Part shown: one piece after another, positions 7,418 to 15,305 of the stretch | Layout: every line of letters begins with the position of its first letter | Position numbering within the stretch: the stretch's first letter is position 1 | Source of the DNA: Candidatus Heimdallarchaeota archaeon | Lineage (GTDB): Archaea; Asgardarchaeota; Heimdallarchaeia; Heimdallarchaeales; Heimdallarchaeaceae | Assembly (NCBI GenBank): GCA_016839985.1 | Contig: JAEOTG010000036.1 | Span: forward strand, 1-21,041 | Direction: 5' to 3' | Length of the DNA stretch: 21,041 bases | Notes under the pieces: model-generated | The model's input: only the letters and a program-made list of their open reading frames with translations | Databases searched by the model: none | Told to the model about the DNA's origin: nothing | Program-made: the position numbers and the translations under genes

Positions 7418-8182
7418 TTAATCCTCCTTCTTTAACCTTTGAATTAAAATATCAGTAAATTTAGGGAGAGTTTCTTCACATGGACCTAACAATGAGAAAT
7501 CACAAGTTGAAGAAAGAGGTGTCTCTTCAACATTAAATTCTATGATTACTGCTCCTTTCTGTCTAGCATAATATGGAAGCGAAGCTACGGGGTGAACAAC
7601 GCCTGATGTACCAACGACTAGAAGCACATTAGCTTCTAATGTCCATTTTATGGCTTGTTCCCATTTCGCTGAATCAAGAGTTTCACCAAACCAGACAACA
7701 TCAGGACGAAGCAGATTAGTTTTGCAGTTAGGACAATAAGGTAAATCTGAATCTTTTTGTGCTAACTTTTCTTTATCCCACCGCTCATTATAATTACATA
7801 TACTACATTTTGAATATCTTATCCTCCCATGAATTTCAACATATTTTTTCATTCCAGCAATTTCATGTAATCCATCAACGTTTTGTGTGATTGTCCCAAT
7901 AGAGATACCCTCCTTCTCCAATTTTACTAAAGATTCATGAGCTATGTTTGGCTTAGCATCTAATAAAATTCTCATTCGAGCTCTATACCATTCCCATACT
8001 AATTTAGGATCTTGAGAAAACGCATAAGGTGTTGCTAAATCCTCTGCTCTATATTGATTCCACCACCCATCCTCCCCTCTAAAGGTGGGCATACCTGAAG
8101 CTTTTGAAATACCTGCACCTAGTACAGAAACAATTTTTGGCTCTGTTTTTGTAACTTCTTCTATAATGGAATCAATATCCAT
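7418..8182 (-). CDS. Sir2-family NAD-dependent protein deacylase, class III type
   Basis: NAD-dependent lysine deacylase, 254 residues. Visible motifs: GAGISKASGMPTFRG (about 22-36) for NAD binding; TQNVDGLH (about 99-106); catalytic His in EIHGR (about H118); a zinc ribbon with two CxxC pairs (about C126/C129 and C150/C153); VVGTSGVVHPVASLP; and the C-terminal NAD-contact region. The segment WEWYRARM places Tyr and Arg (about Y66 and R69) as Y-x-x-R, the pocket pair that in SIRT5 and bacterial CobB binds acidic acyl groups, so desuccinylase or demalonylase activity is plausible. First gene of the sir2-acyP pair. The TATA-like box at 8201-8212 predicts a nearly leaderless transcript. Confidence 0.94.
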   Translation of the reverse strand: MDIDSIIEEVTKTEPKIVSVLGAGISKASGMPTFRGEDGWWNQYRAEDLATPYAFSQDPKLVWEWYRARMRILLDAKPNIAHESLVKLEKEGISIGTITQNVDGLHEIAGMKKYVEIHGRIRYSKCSICNYNERWDKEKLAQKDSDLPYCPNCKTNLLRPDVVWFGETLDSAKWEQAIKWTLEANVLLVVGTSGVVHPVASLPYYARQKGAVIIEFNVEETPLSSTCDFSLLGPCEETLPKFTDILIQRLKKED

Positions 8183-8183
8183 A

Positions 8184-8264
8184 GTATAGATAAAAAATCT
8201 CTTAAATAAAAGTATTAGTGATTTGAATTCTTTTCTTAGCTTGAGAAAAGAAGGTTATCTATAC
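8184..8264. repeat. 10-bp inverted repeat flanking the sirtuin promoter, with an inner hairpin
   Basis: GTATAGATAA at 8184-8193 is repeated in inverted form as TTATCTATAC at 8255-8264. The arms bracket the TATA box, one lying at the predicted transcript start and the other overlapping the stop codon of the upstream gene. Between them lies a 9-bp stem (8228-8236 with 8244-8252, 7-nt loop), which could be a terminator for the upstream gene but lacks a T-run after it. Confidence 0.5.
8201..8212 (-). promoter_or_regulatory. TATA-like box of the sirtuin-acylphosphatase operon
   Basis: The minus strand reads CTTTTATTTAAG, centred about 25 bp ahead of the sirtuin ATG. This fits a leaderless or near-leaderless archaeal transcript. 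Confidence 0.5.
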
Positions 8265-9359
8265 ATTAAATCTTCTCTTTTTACCAGTTATATCTTGATA
8301 TAATTTGTCAATGCTATTTGTATACTCAGGATATCTAGTAAATGCTATTTGAAAAGCCATATCAGTTTCCGTTTCACTAAGATTTGCAAATTGTTGTTTT
8401 GGATTTGTTGTTAGAGCGTAATATTGCGAAATTATACTTGTTCCTGAATAACGGATTATTTTAACTACCTCTTCCTCAAGTTTCCTAATTGCAGAATCAA
8501 TAATTTCTCTGTGATTGTACCCTCCTCCTTCTGCATCTGCCTGTAATTTTTGTAAAATCTCTTTTGAATAGGGGCTTTCTTCTCCTCCTCTCGCTTGACC
8601 AACTGTTAAATCACAGATAATGTTGTCAGGATAATTTCCCAGTAATTCAGGAGTAGCAAATAGAACATCAAATTGATCAGGAGGGACATATTCGGGTGGA
8701 AAGAGTGAGACAAGAAGTTCTCTTCTTGGTTGGAATGATTGTAAAGATGAGAGAAATGGTTTAACCATCTCTTTTGAGCACATAACTATGACCGGTTTCC
8801 CGTTCAATAAAGAGTGTACAACTCTATCTTGTCCGTTGCTTATAAGACGCATAAAGAAGTATGGTGCAGCTGCAGATCTTACAATTTCTATAGTTTGAAC
8901 TCCAGTTGTTACATCTTGTTTAGCCTCTAAGATGGAATTCAGATTTGTTCCCCAATTGAAAATCCTAGTTTTAAGGGATTCATCCATCTGGTAACCTGGT
9001 TCATATAATAGCAAACCTGAAATCTGTTTTGCTATGTTTGAACTGTGATAATTAAAAACAGGAACCTTAATGTATAATTGAGATTGCATCTCTTCAGGAA
9101 TTATATATGTCAAACATGCCATAGTGATAGGTGATCTTTTACTTCTGCAAGGAACACCGAAGAAAAATGAATAAGCTACACCACCTAAATCATGAAGTGG
9201 CATTACTGCACTAGCTTCTCTCAAGATATCTGTTGCTGCAGCACCCATTAGCATTCGTATGGATATTTTTTGTGCATCTTCTTCTGTTAAGTTATCAAAA
9301 TATATTGCTCTTGTACCAACAGTATCATCAAATACACTAAAACACATTCTGTTTGGCAT
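8259..9359 (-). CDS. Unknown cytosolic protein, possible longin/DENN-like architecture
   Basis: Protein of 366 residues from the ATG; an overlapping TTG one codon upstream is less likely because a TATA-like box at 9384-9394 predicts a transcript start at about 9362. I do not recognise it firmly. There is no signal peptide or membrane segment. The first 115 residues look like an alpha/beta longin-type fold: F-D-D-x-x-G-T-R-A-I-Y start, a YSFFFGVP strand, then a basic RSKRSP turn and strand. The region about 180-255 (LLNGKPVIVMCS, RRELLVSLFPPEY, LFATPELLGNYPDNIICDL) resembles in layout the central DENN domain: a gene-wide strand, then P-rich cap, then aP..llG and a D-terminated strand. The last 80 residues are helical. 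Divergent from the winged-helix gene. Existence as a real gene is strong; the fold guess is weak. Confidence 0.75.
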   Translation of the reverse strand: MPNRMCFSVFDDTVGTRAIYFDNLTEEDAQKISIRMLMGAAATDILREASAVMPLHDLGGVAYSFFFGVPCRSKRSPITMACLTYIIPEEMQSQLYIKVPVFNYHSSNIAKQISGLLLYEPGYQMDESLKTRIFNWGTNLNSILEAKQDVTTGVQTIEIVRSAAAPYFFMRLISNGQDRVVHSLLNGKPVIVMCSKEMVKPFLSSLQSFQPRRELLVSLFPPEYVPPDQFDVLFATPELLGNYPDNIICDLTVGQARGGEESPYSKEILQKLQADAEGGGYNHREIIDSAIRKLEEEVVKIIRYSGTSIISQYYALTTNPKQQFANLSETETDMAFQIAFTRYPEYTNSIDKLYQDITGKKRRFNV

Positions 9360-9383
9360 CAAAAAATAATGACTTCCGGTCTC

Positions 9384-9394
9384 TATTAAATGTA
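9384..9394 (-). promoter_or_regulatory. TATA-like box of the possible longin/DENN-like gene
   Basis: The minus strand reads TACATTTAATA, about 25-30 bp ahead of the ATG at 9359. This supports a nearly leaderless transcript and the ATG over the upstream TTG. Confidence 0.4.
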
Positions 9395-9438
9395 TTGTTG
9401 AGGGAAACTCATTTTTAGGTAATTTAGGGAAATAAGCC

Positions 9439-9504
9439 TTTAAACCGAAGAAACACAGAATTTTTATATATACTCACTTATATAACTCACATATCCGGTT
9501 TAAA
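9439..9504. promoter_or_regulatory. Candidate operator: 9-bp inverted repeat around the winged-helix gene promoter
   Basis: TTTAAACCG (9439-9447) and CGGTTTAAA (9496-9504) form a perfect 9-bp inverted repeat. They flank two TATA-like elements (TTTTTATATATA at 9461-9472 and TTATATAA at 9478-9485), and the symmetry centre lies in the TATA region. The right arm lies at the start of the downstream winged-helix gene. This is a reasonable layout for autoregulation, also reaching the divergent gene. Binding is inferred. Confidence 0.45.
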
Positions 9505-9514
9505 AGTGGTAGCT

Positions 9515-9835
9515 ATGGGAGAAGAAACTGTACAAATTGTAGAAAGATTAGGTAGAACTAAACGCTTAATCCTTATCGAGCTATCAAAGGGAGCTGCTGG
9601 ATATAAAAAGCTTTCAAAGAAATTACAAATTGGCATTGATACTATTCGATCTCATGTAAAAACAGGTAAACATTCGACTTCTCTAACCCAACTAGGGTTA
9701 TTGAAACAAGAGGAAAGGGGTTACTCAGTTACAGATTTAGGCTACGATATATTGGAGATTTTGAAGAGAGATCCTTACTTTGCTCCCTATTTTGTAAATG
9801 CCCCTGCTACTGATGAAAGCGATGATAAATCGTAA
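9515..9835 (+). CDS. Small winged-helix DNA-binding protein
   Basis: Protein of 106 residues from ATG 9515; an in-frame GTG at 9506 would add three residues. The fold is a single winged helix: helix 1 around RTKRLILIELSKG, then YKKLSKKLQIGIDTIRSHVKTG as the helix-turn-helix, with recognition residues in TIRSHVK. A wing follows in LGLLKQEERGYSVTDLGYDILE, the ArsR/MarR-like pattern seen in many archaeal regulators. The C-terminal 20 residues are acidic and probably disordered. No metal or ligand motif is visible. An inverted repeat surrounds its promoter, and a perfect 18-bp palindrome covers its stop codon. It may regulate itself and the divergent gene. Confidence 0.82.
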   Translation: MGEETVQIVERLGRTKRLILIELSKGAAGYKKLSKKLQIGIDTIRSHVKTGKHSTSLTQLGLLKQEERGYSVTDLGYDILEILKRDPYFAPYFVNAPATDESDDKS

Positions 9836-9860
9836 TTACGATTTCTCTTCTTTTTTCTTT
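9827..9860 (+). terminator. Palindrome plus T-rich tract at the 3' end of the winged-helix gene
   Basis: AAATCGTAATTACGATTT (9827-9844) is a perfect 18-bp palindrome spanning the stop codon, followed by CTCTTC and a T-rich run (9851-9860). A weak AT-rich hairpin plus T-run, placed between convergent genes, could act as a terminator. In archaea the T-run is usually the main signal. Confidence 0.45.
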
Positions 9861-9880
9861 ATTATTTATAAATGAGATAA

Positions 9881-11499
9881 TTATTCAAAGCATTCCATAG
9901 CTTTTTTAATTAAATCCAATGTTTCTTCCTTACCTAGAGATTCTATTAAGGTTCCTGCTCTTGGACCATACTTTTTGCTTAATACTGAGATATAGAGTGC
10001 TCTAAAGAAGTTTGTTGCTTTTATGTCATTCTCTTTAGCTATCTGATATAGATATTGAGTAATTTCATCACCATGAAGATTATCTGGTAGTTTTTGAATT
10101 GCAGTTAGTAGGTTTTTGTAGATCTCTCCTTCCAATTGCTTAACAATTTCGCAATTTATTTCTTCCGAAATAGTGAATTTAAAATTATCATCTGCATAGT
10201 TCTTCAACCAATATTTTGTTCGATTGAAATACTGATTGAAGATATCTTTCATCAAACTATTATCTTCAATAGAATATTGTTTTATTATTTTCTGATAGGT
10301 TTTATCCTGATCAAACATGAAAACCTGCATCAATGTAGCAAGGTGTCCTAATTCAATAGGTACATAATTCTTAATAGAATTTTTGTCTATTAATGCAAGT
10401 TCAAATGCTTTCAAAGTTTTTTCTTTTGATTTTTGATGGTCAATACCCTCTCCATAGATATACACCTCTCTTGCTTTAGTAAATTCAGAAGCAACTTTTG
10501 GTACATCGTTTTCAACATTGAAATCGAAATCTGAGCGAAGATTGTGTCTATATATTAAATACAAGAAGATCTCAGGATCAAGCATTTTATGATACTCTGA
10601 AACTGGTACTCCACTACCTTCGCTTCCACTAGCTTTCCTTCCTCCAACTGTGAGAAAACCATGTTGTATTAATAAAGGCAGTTTAGTCTTTCCAAAAATC
10701 CTCTCATGAATAGCTAATGAAGAATCAATGGATCCTCCTGCAACACCATGATCCTTACCAGAAGATTCAACTGTTACACCGAAGAAATCTTGTCTAGCTG
10801 CCCAATCTAATCTCCATTTGAGTTTCCATGCAGTATCACCTAATACTATGTTTCCATGAAAACCGCAACCATTATCTTCCAAACTACATTGAATTTCAAC
10901 TTTGATTTTGTTATTATCAATCTCAGTGTTCAATGTTTTTGGTGCAGCAATGTTCTTACATTCTGGACATTGTATCATGAAGAAATCTTCCATTTTTGAT
11001 CCAGTAATCTCTTCTGTAAGCTGATACATCTCTTCTTTTTTTTCGATGAAGAGTTTGACATACTTGTCATAACTACCTTTCTTATAATATTCTGACATGA
11101 TAGTAGGTTCTGGTTTAACATCAAAGTTATGCATAGTGCTTAAAGCATCATCAATAACATGACCTGCAAAAGAATCATGGCATTCAAAAGGATCAGGGAC
11201 TTCATTGAGGGGATGTTCTAAATATGGGCTTAGTTTGCTTTCATACTCCATAAAGTCTGAAGGAATCCTGTCGAATGGATCTTGATCATCAATATTAAGT
11301 ATAAATCTAGGTTTTGTACCTAGATTAGTTAATTCTCTTTCAATTGCTCTACAAGTTACTCCTTCTTTTAAGTTCCCAAGATGATAATAACCACTAGGAG
11401 CCCATACAGTGCACACTGTTTGATCTTGACCAAAAAGTTCTATAGCTTTTTCACAAACAACTGTTGCCCAGTGTTTAAACTCGATTCCTTTAAATTCAT
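9881..11499 (-). CDS. lysS: Lysyl-tRNA synthetase, class I (start region anomalous)
   Basis: Charges tRNA-Lys with lysine. This is the class I (archaeal) enzyme: HIGH-like YHLGN, DDQDPFDRIP, zinc-binding CPEC...CSLEDNGCGFHG, GKDHGVAGGSID and KMSKS-like GRKASGSEG. The 3' part from 11416 (a GTG) to the stop encodes 511 residues. The conserved N-terminal strand-helix typical of the family (FKHWATVVCEKAIELFGQDQ) is encoded just upstream in the same frame, at about 11479-11420. That frame runs open to a stop at 11540-11542 without any ATG, GTG or TTG. The only nearby ATG (11497-11499) is in another frame and enters the correct one only by -1 slippage at TTTAAAG or if one T is missing from the assembly. 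The extent given starts at that ATG. A full protein would be about 539 residues, normal for the family. Function is certain; the start is not. Confidence 0.9.
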
Positions 11500-11573
11500 T
11501 TTTAGTATATATTATTGAGAAAAATCTATTTGTTGAATCTTAAAAGTTATGGTTTTTGAGATTAAAATTTACA

Positions 11574-12929
11574 TTACTCTAATTTTCTATATATTTTTTC
11601 TATTTTATCCTTCCATTCAGAAAAGATATGAGGTGATTCGGGATAACTTTCACATAAGATATCTACTTTCTTACTTAATGACATAGCTTTTTTTACAATT
11701 AGAATTAGATGCAAACGAGGGAAACAACGAATAGCACGACCTAGCAAAGATAAAATCGATTCTTTTCTTGTAACTAGTTCAGATGTAAGGTCTGATTTCT
11801 TAATCACTTTCCTTTTTAAGAGAAATTCTAGGTTTTTAACTCCTAGTCTGTCTAATGCTATCGTTAGTATTCTATACCTTGCATGTTCATTTCCAAAGTT
11901 TTTCACTATTAGCTTATTGTATTCCCACAAACTTTCAGTCGAAACATTGTTGTTTCGAATTGCTTTCAAAGAGATTTTTGCTGCATAATATCCTGCTAAT
12001 AAAGCTGGTCCATGTCCTTCTGCTGTCAAAGGATCAGCATGAAATGCTGCATCACCTGCAACTATAAGACCTGGTGCAACAGCATTCCATAAAGGTGGTC
12101 TTATTGGGACAGTTCCCCCTCTCCCATCTAAAGTTTTGTAGGTTCCTTTAGGGTAATATTTCTCCATTGCTTTGAAATAAATTGTTTTAACACTTTTTTC
12201 TTTATTTTTCCCCGTTTTTATAAAACCAGTGCCACAATTTAATTTCTTTTTACCGTCTGAGAAAAACCAAATATATCCTGGTTTTGGTATATCTCCTTCA
12301 TATTGTAAAACAATCTTACCATCTAAATTATGATCTTCTTCAAGTTCAATAATCTCTCTATAACAAGAAGCATAATCTGCTTTTGTTAACTCTTTGTTTA
12401 ACAAAGGTTCAAAATCATCTGGTAGACTAGTACGAACAGCTGCAAGAATACCACTGCAATCAATTACAATAGAACAATAAAGATTTTCATTTTTTCCATG
12501 TTTATTTCTGATTTTAAGACCTTTAACTGAATTATCTTCAACTATTGCAGATACAACTTTTGTGTTGTCTTGAATTTTAACACCTATTTCAGCAGCATCT
12601 GATAATAGTCTCTGTCCATAGATATACCTATCAACCATGTATCCGATAGCTGGTAACGAAATATGATCAACAGGTAATGAGGTTCTTAATACAAGTTGTT
12701 CTACATTTGTGTTTATTTCTCCCTCAGTAGGTGGTTTAATATTTAGTTTTTCTGAAACTCTATGAACTGTTTTTTTTGAAATAGCTTCACCACATACTTT
12801 ATCTCCAATTTCGGTTTTTGGTTTACTATCTAGTAATAAAGTGTTCAGACCATTTTGTTGACAGTAAATAGCTGAACTTATCCCCGCTGGTCCAGCACCA
12901 ACTACAATTCCATCATACGTTTCAGACAT
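11574..12929 (-). CDS. Geranylgeranyl-reductase-family FAD-dependent oxidoreductase
   Basis: Flavoprotein of 451 residues in the family that saturates isoprenoid chains of archaeal membrane lipids (digeranylgeranylglycerophospholipid reductase and relatives) or of other prenyl compounds. N-terminal FAD site VVGAGPAG (about 9-16), the family hallmark GDKVCGEAIS (about 42-51, with Cys at about 46), and the second FAD motif GDAAFHADPLTAEGHGPALLAG in the C-terminal half. The YxWxFP-type substrate motif is represented by PGYIWFFSDG. Predicted cytosolic or peripheral at the membrane. Archaeal genomes often carry several paralogs with different prenyl substrates, so the exact substrate is open. It is followed, 74 bp on, by the lysS region on the same strand. 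Its promoter contains a TATA-like element inside a palindrome. Confidence 0.9.
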   Translation of the reverse strand: MSETYDGIVVGAGPAGISSAIYCQQNGLNTLLLDSKPKTEIGDKVCGEAISKKTVHRVSEKLNIKPPTEGEINTNVEQLVLRTSLPVDHISLPAIGYMVDRYIYGQRLLSDAAEIGVKIQDNTKVVSAIVEDNSVKGLKIRNKHGKNENLYCSIVIDCSGILAAVRTSLPDDFEPLLNKELTKADYASCYREIIELEEDHNLDGKIVLQYEGDIPKPGYIWFFSDGKKKLNCGTGFIKTGKNKEKSVKTIYFKAMEKYYPKGTYKTLDGRGGTVPIRPPLWNAVAPGLIVAGDAAFHADPLTAEGHGPALLAGYYAAKISLKAIRNNNVSTESLWEYNKLIVKNFGNEHARYRILTIALDRLGVKNLEFLLKRKVIKKSDLTSELVTRKESILSLLGRAIRCFPRLHLILIVKKAMSLSKKVDILCESYPESPHIFSEWKDKIEKIYRKLE

Positions 12930-12948
12930 TAAGTAACAATCATAACAA

Positions 12949-12968
12949 CTAAAATATAAATATTTTAG
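12949..12968. promoter_or_regulatory. TATA-like element inside a 9-bp inverted repeat, upstream of the GGR-family gene
   Basis: CTAAAATAT-AA-ATATTTTAG is a perfect 9-bp inverted repeat with a 2-nt centre. Its AT core, about 25-30 bp ahead of the ATG at 12929, fits the minus-strand TATA box. The palindrome could let a regulator block TBP, but AT-richness makes chance symmetry likely. Confidence 0.4.
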
Positions 12969-12997
12969 AAAAAGAGAATAAAGAAATACTTAGAAAA

Positions 12998-14569
12998 TTA
13001 AGAGTATTGATCTAGGTTAAAAGCTAATAATTCTCTCTCTATGTTAGATACTTTCTCTTCTACTTCTCCTTCTTCTATGTCACCTATTCGAATTTGGAAT
13101 AACTCAAAAACAGGTTGTGTTTCTCCTGATACTGTAAGTAGAACAGAGATGTCCTCATTTCTTTTAGGAGGATTAGTTACCCAAGTAATATATTTGAAAT
13201 TAGCATCTGAAGCTTCTTCCATAATCTGAGATTCAACGGGAGATGTATTTACTATTACATGATCATTAGGGATTTTATCTGTAAATGATATTACATCCTC
13301 TATATGACTCAGAGCTCTGATTACATATAGTATTTTATATCCTGATTCTCTAGATGAAGGTTGAAGTATTTTCAAACTTTTCATTATATGATTTCCTTCT
13401 TTATCTGTTACAAGTTTTTTACCTCTAAATAAGTATGAGAAATAATCCAAGATGTATTTCTTTTCGATTATATCCTCAGCTCTTACGTTCTTATGTTTCC
13501 ATCTGATTGTAATGCCTTTCATTTTTGCTCTTTCAATTATTCCTTGTGGAGCAATAGCTTCTGGAGTTGTTTTCAAAATGTTAAACTCTGGTGGAATGGT
13601 GTCTGCTATATATAACTCCTTTATCTCTTTGGAATGAGTGTTAATATAATTTGTATTAGCGTTGTACTCTAAATCAGAAGGATTGATATTTTCAAAGGTT
13701 TTTAGAACTGTAATTTCTTTTTCATTTACTTCGAGAATTATTCTGTTTATTCTTCTTTTCAAGTGATAAGTAATTTCAACTCTTTCTTTAGGATTCAAAT
13801 CAGGTATTTTCCATTTTACAAGTAATGATTCATCCCCTCTAATCTGGTCTTTTTCTGTTCCTTCTTTGTCTATATTTGTCATTAAAATCTTGTAACTATA
13901 TGGTATCTCATCAATGATTTCTATATCAGTCATTTTAGAATCATATCTGTTAATAACGTTAGTAACAATAGAATACGCACCAATTGTCTCCCCTATGTTA
14001 ACGTGCTTCATTATCTCTATACTTTTTTTCTCTCCACCAACAAGATTGAATTGATGAGTTCCTTTGATTGTTGAAGGAACACTTACTTGATTAATTTCTA
14101 CAAGCTTTTGTATCAGTTCATTCATAACAAATTCGTCTTCTGGTAGTTGTTTTATTTTAGTTAACCTTCCAATGATACTGACATCCTCTTCAACATTGAA
14201 TGATACTCGAAGGTTTTCTGTAGAAATCTTTAGTGTTTCCAAAATTATGTCTTCTAATTGCTCTTCAATCATCTCCTCCGCTTTTATCAAACGTAAGAGT
14301 AGACCATAATCACTTCTTATACCCATATTTTGGAAATATTCATCTAACCAACGTGCAACTCTTGTTTCGTGTGGTGGTAGAATTGTTGACCAAAAATCAA
14401 AAACAGTTCTGACAAGTTCATGTAAATTTTCACATTCTTTCTCATTTAACAAATCACGTGTGTCAAAAAATTGAACCAAACCACTCATTGCTGTGTTAAA
14501 TAGATTAGTGTTAGGTTCTATCTCAATGAAATATCTGGTTGATCCCCAAATTGCTTTTCTTTCTGCCAT
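12998..14569 (-). CDS. Unknown cytosolic protein: helical N-terminus plus repeated beta-sandwich domains
   Basis: Protein of 523 residues from ATG 14569, chosen because a GAGGATT site lies about 7 bp upstream and the gene would then start 1 bp after the upstream stop. A TTG at 14578 would overlap. I do not recognise a family with confidence. About 1-180 is helical and charged. From about 190 the sequence changes to alternating hydrophobic strands resembling DUF11/CARDB-type beta-sandwich repeats: IGAYSIVTNVINRYDSKMTDIEIIDEIP, a second unit near 310-380 with IKELYIADTIPPEFNI, and a third near 420-480. Such repeats are usually extracellular, yet there is no signal peptide or membrane anchor here, so it appears intracellular. 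It forms a two-gene operon with the helical protein upstream. Confidence 0.78.
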   Translation of the reverse strand: MAERKAIWGSTRYFIEIEPNTNLFNTAMSGLVQFFDTRDLLNEKECENLHELVRTVFDFWSTILPPHETRVARWLDEYFQNMGIRSDYGLLLRLIKAEEMIEEQLEDIILETLKISTENLRVSFNVEEDVSIIGRLTKIKQLPEDEFVMNELIQKLVEINQVSVPSTIKGTHQFNLVGGEKKSIEIMKHVNIGETIGAYSIVTNVINRYDSKMTDIEIIDEIPYSYKILMTNIDKEGTEKDQIRGDESLLVKWKIPDLNPKERVEITYHLKRRINRIILEVNEKEITVLKTFENINPSDLEYNANTNYINTHSKEIKELYIADTIPPEFNILKTTPEAIAPQGIIERAKMKGITIRWKHKNVRAEDIIEKKYILDYFSYLFRGKKLVTDKEGNHIMKSLKILQPSSRESGYKILYVIRALSHIEDVISFTDKIPNDHVIVNTSPVESQIMEEASDANFKYITWVTNPPKRNEDISVLLTVSGETQPVFELFQIRIGDIEEGEVEEKVSNIERELLAFNLDQYS

Positions 14570-14570
14570 T

Positions 14571-15176
14571 TTAATCAATCCTCACTATTTCATTAACAGA
14601 TATTACTTCAAACTCTTCAAGAGTTTCTGTTATCATTTGTAACTCTTCGGTGTTAGCTTGTTTATGGTTGAAAATCTTAATTGTATAAGTTCCTTCTGGA
14701 AGCTCATTTAAGACATAATTTCTTATTTGGGTATTATTTTCAAAAAGGATATTTGGAGCTGTAACTGTTGGACCAAAATCACCAAAAATGTCTTTTTTTG
14801 CAATTTCCACAACTTCTTTCTTAGATTTCTTCTCTGTTCGTCTTTCAAATATTGTTCGAACTGTGTTAAGATGAAAGCTACAGAGATCTTTTTCTGATGC
14901 TTTTTTGTACATCTCCTCTGCTTTACTAATATCTTCTATCATTAGGTATCTGCTTATTAGTTTGCTATAAACATAAGCTAAAAGAGCCTCTTCCTCCATA
15001 TTTTCCATCGTTTCTTCGAAGAAATGCCAGACAATAATGGATTCGAGAAACTGATTTGTTTTTTCAAGTTCATTTGTTTTTGTTTCAATGAATTTCACAA
15101 ATTCATCGATGGATTGTTTAGTCAATATCTCTTTTGCTTCTCGTATTAATATTTGTACTGTATCTTCCTTACTCAA
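14571..15176 (-). CDS. Unknown helical (TPR-like) protein, TTG start
   Basis: Protein of 201 residues that I do not recognise. The first 130 residues are strongly helical and charged, with paired amphipathic helices and a segment ISKAEEMYKKASEKD that reads like one TPR-type helix pair. The last 70 contain a short strand-rich segment (GTYTIKIFN) and a helix. There is no signal peptide or membrane segment. No ATG exists near the start: the upstream frame closes at a TGA (15183-15185) and the next Met is about 57 residues in, so TTG at 15176 is the best start. A TATA-like ACTTATATAAGAAG lies about 55-65 bp upstream, around 15227-15240. The next gene begins 1 bp past its stop with its own SD, so the two proteins are likely partners. 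Confidence 0.75.
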   Translation of the reverse strand: MSKEDTVQILIREAKEILTKQSIDEFVKFIETKTNELEKTNQFLESIIVWHFFEETMENMEEEALLAYVYSKLISRYLMIEDISKAEEMYKKASEKDLCSFHLNTVRTIFERRTEKKSKKEVVEIAKKDIFGDFGPTVTAPNILFENNTQIRNYVLNELPEGTYTIKIFNHKQANTEELQMITETLEEFEVISVNEIVRID

Positions 15177-15305
15177 TACAAATCACATTCCAATCTAATG
15201 TTCTTACAAGATATTATTTTTGATACTTCTTATATAAGTTAATCCCTAATTCCCGTAAGTTATTCCTAAAATGCTGAAGAAAATTAAAAACAACATAGAT
15301 AATAA

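Noticed and set aside
8228..8252. Classic intrinsic terminator after the 8259-9359 gene
   Set aside because: The hairpin is present but no T-run follows on the minus strand, so it is listed only as a repeat.
11414..11416. GTG as the true start of LysRS
   Set aside because: Starting here would delete the conserved N-terminal HWA...AIE region, which is encoded in the same frame just upstream.
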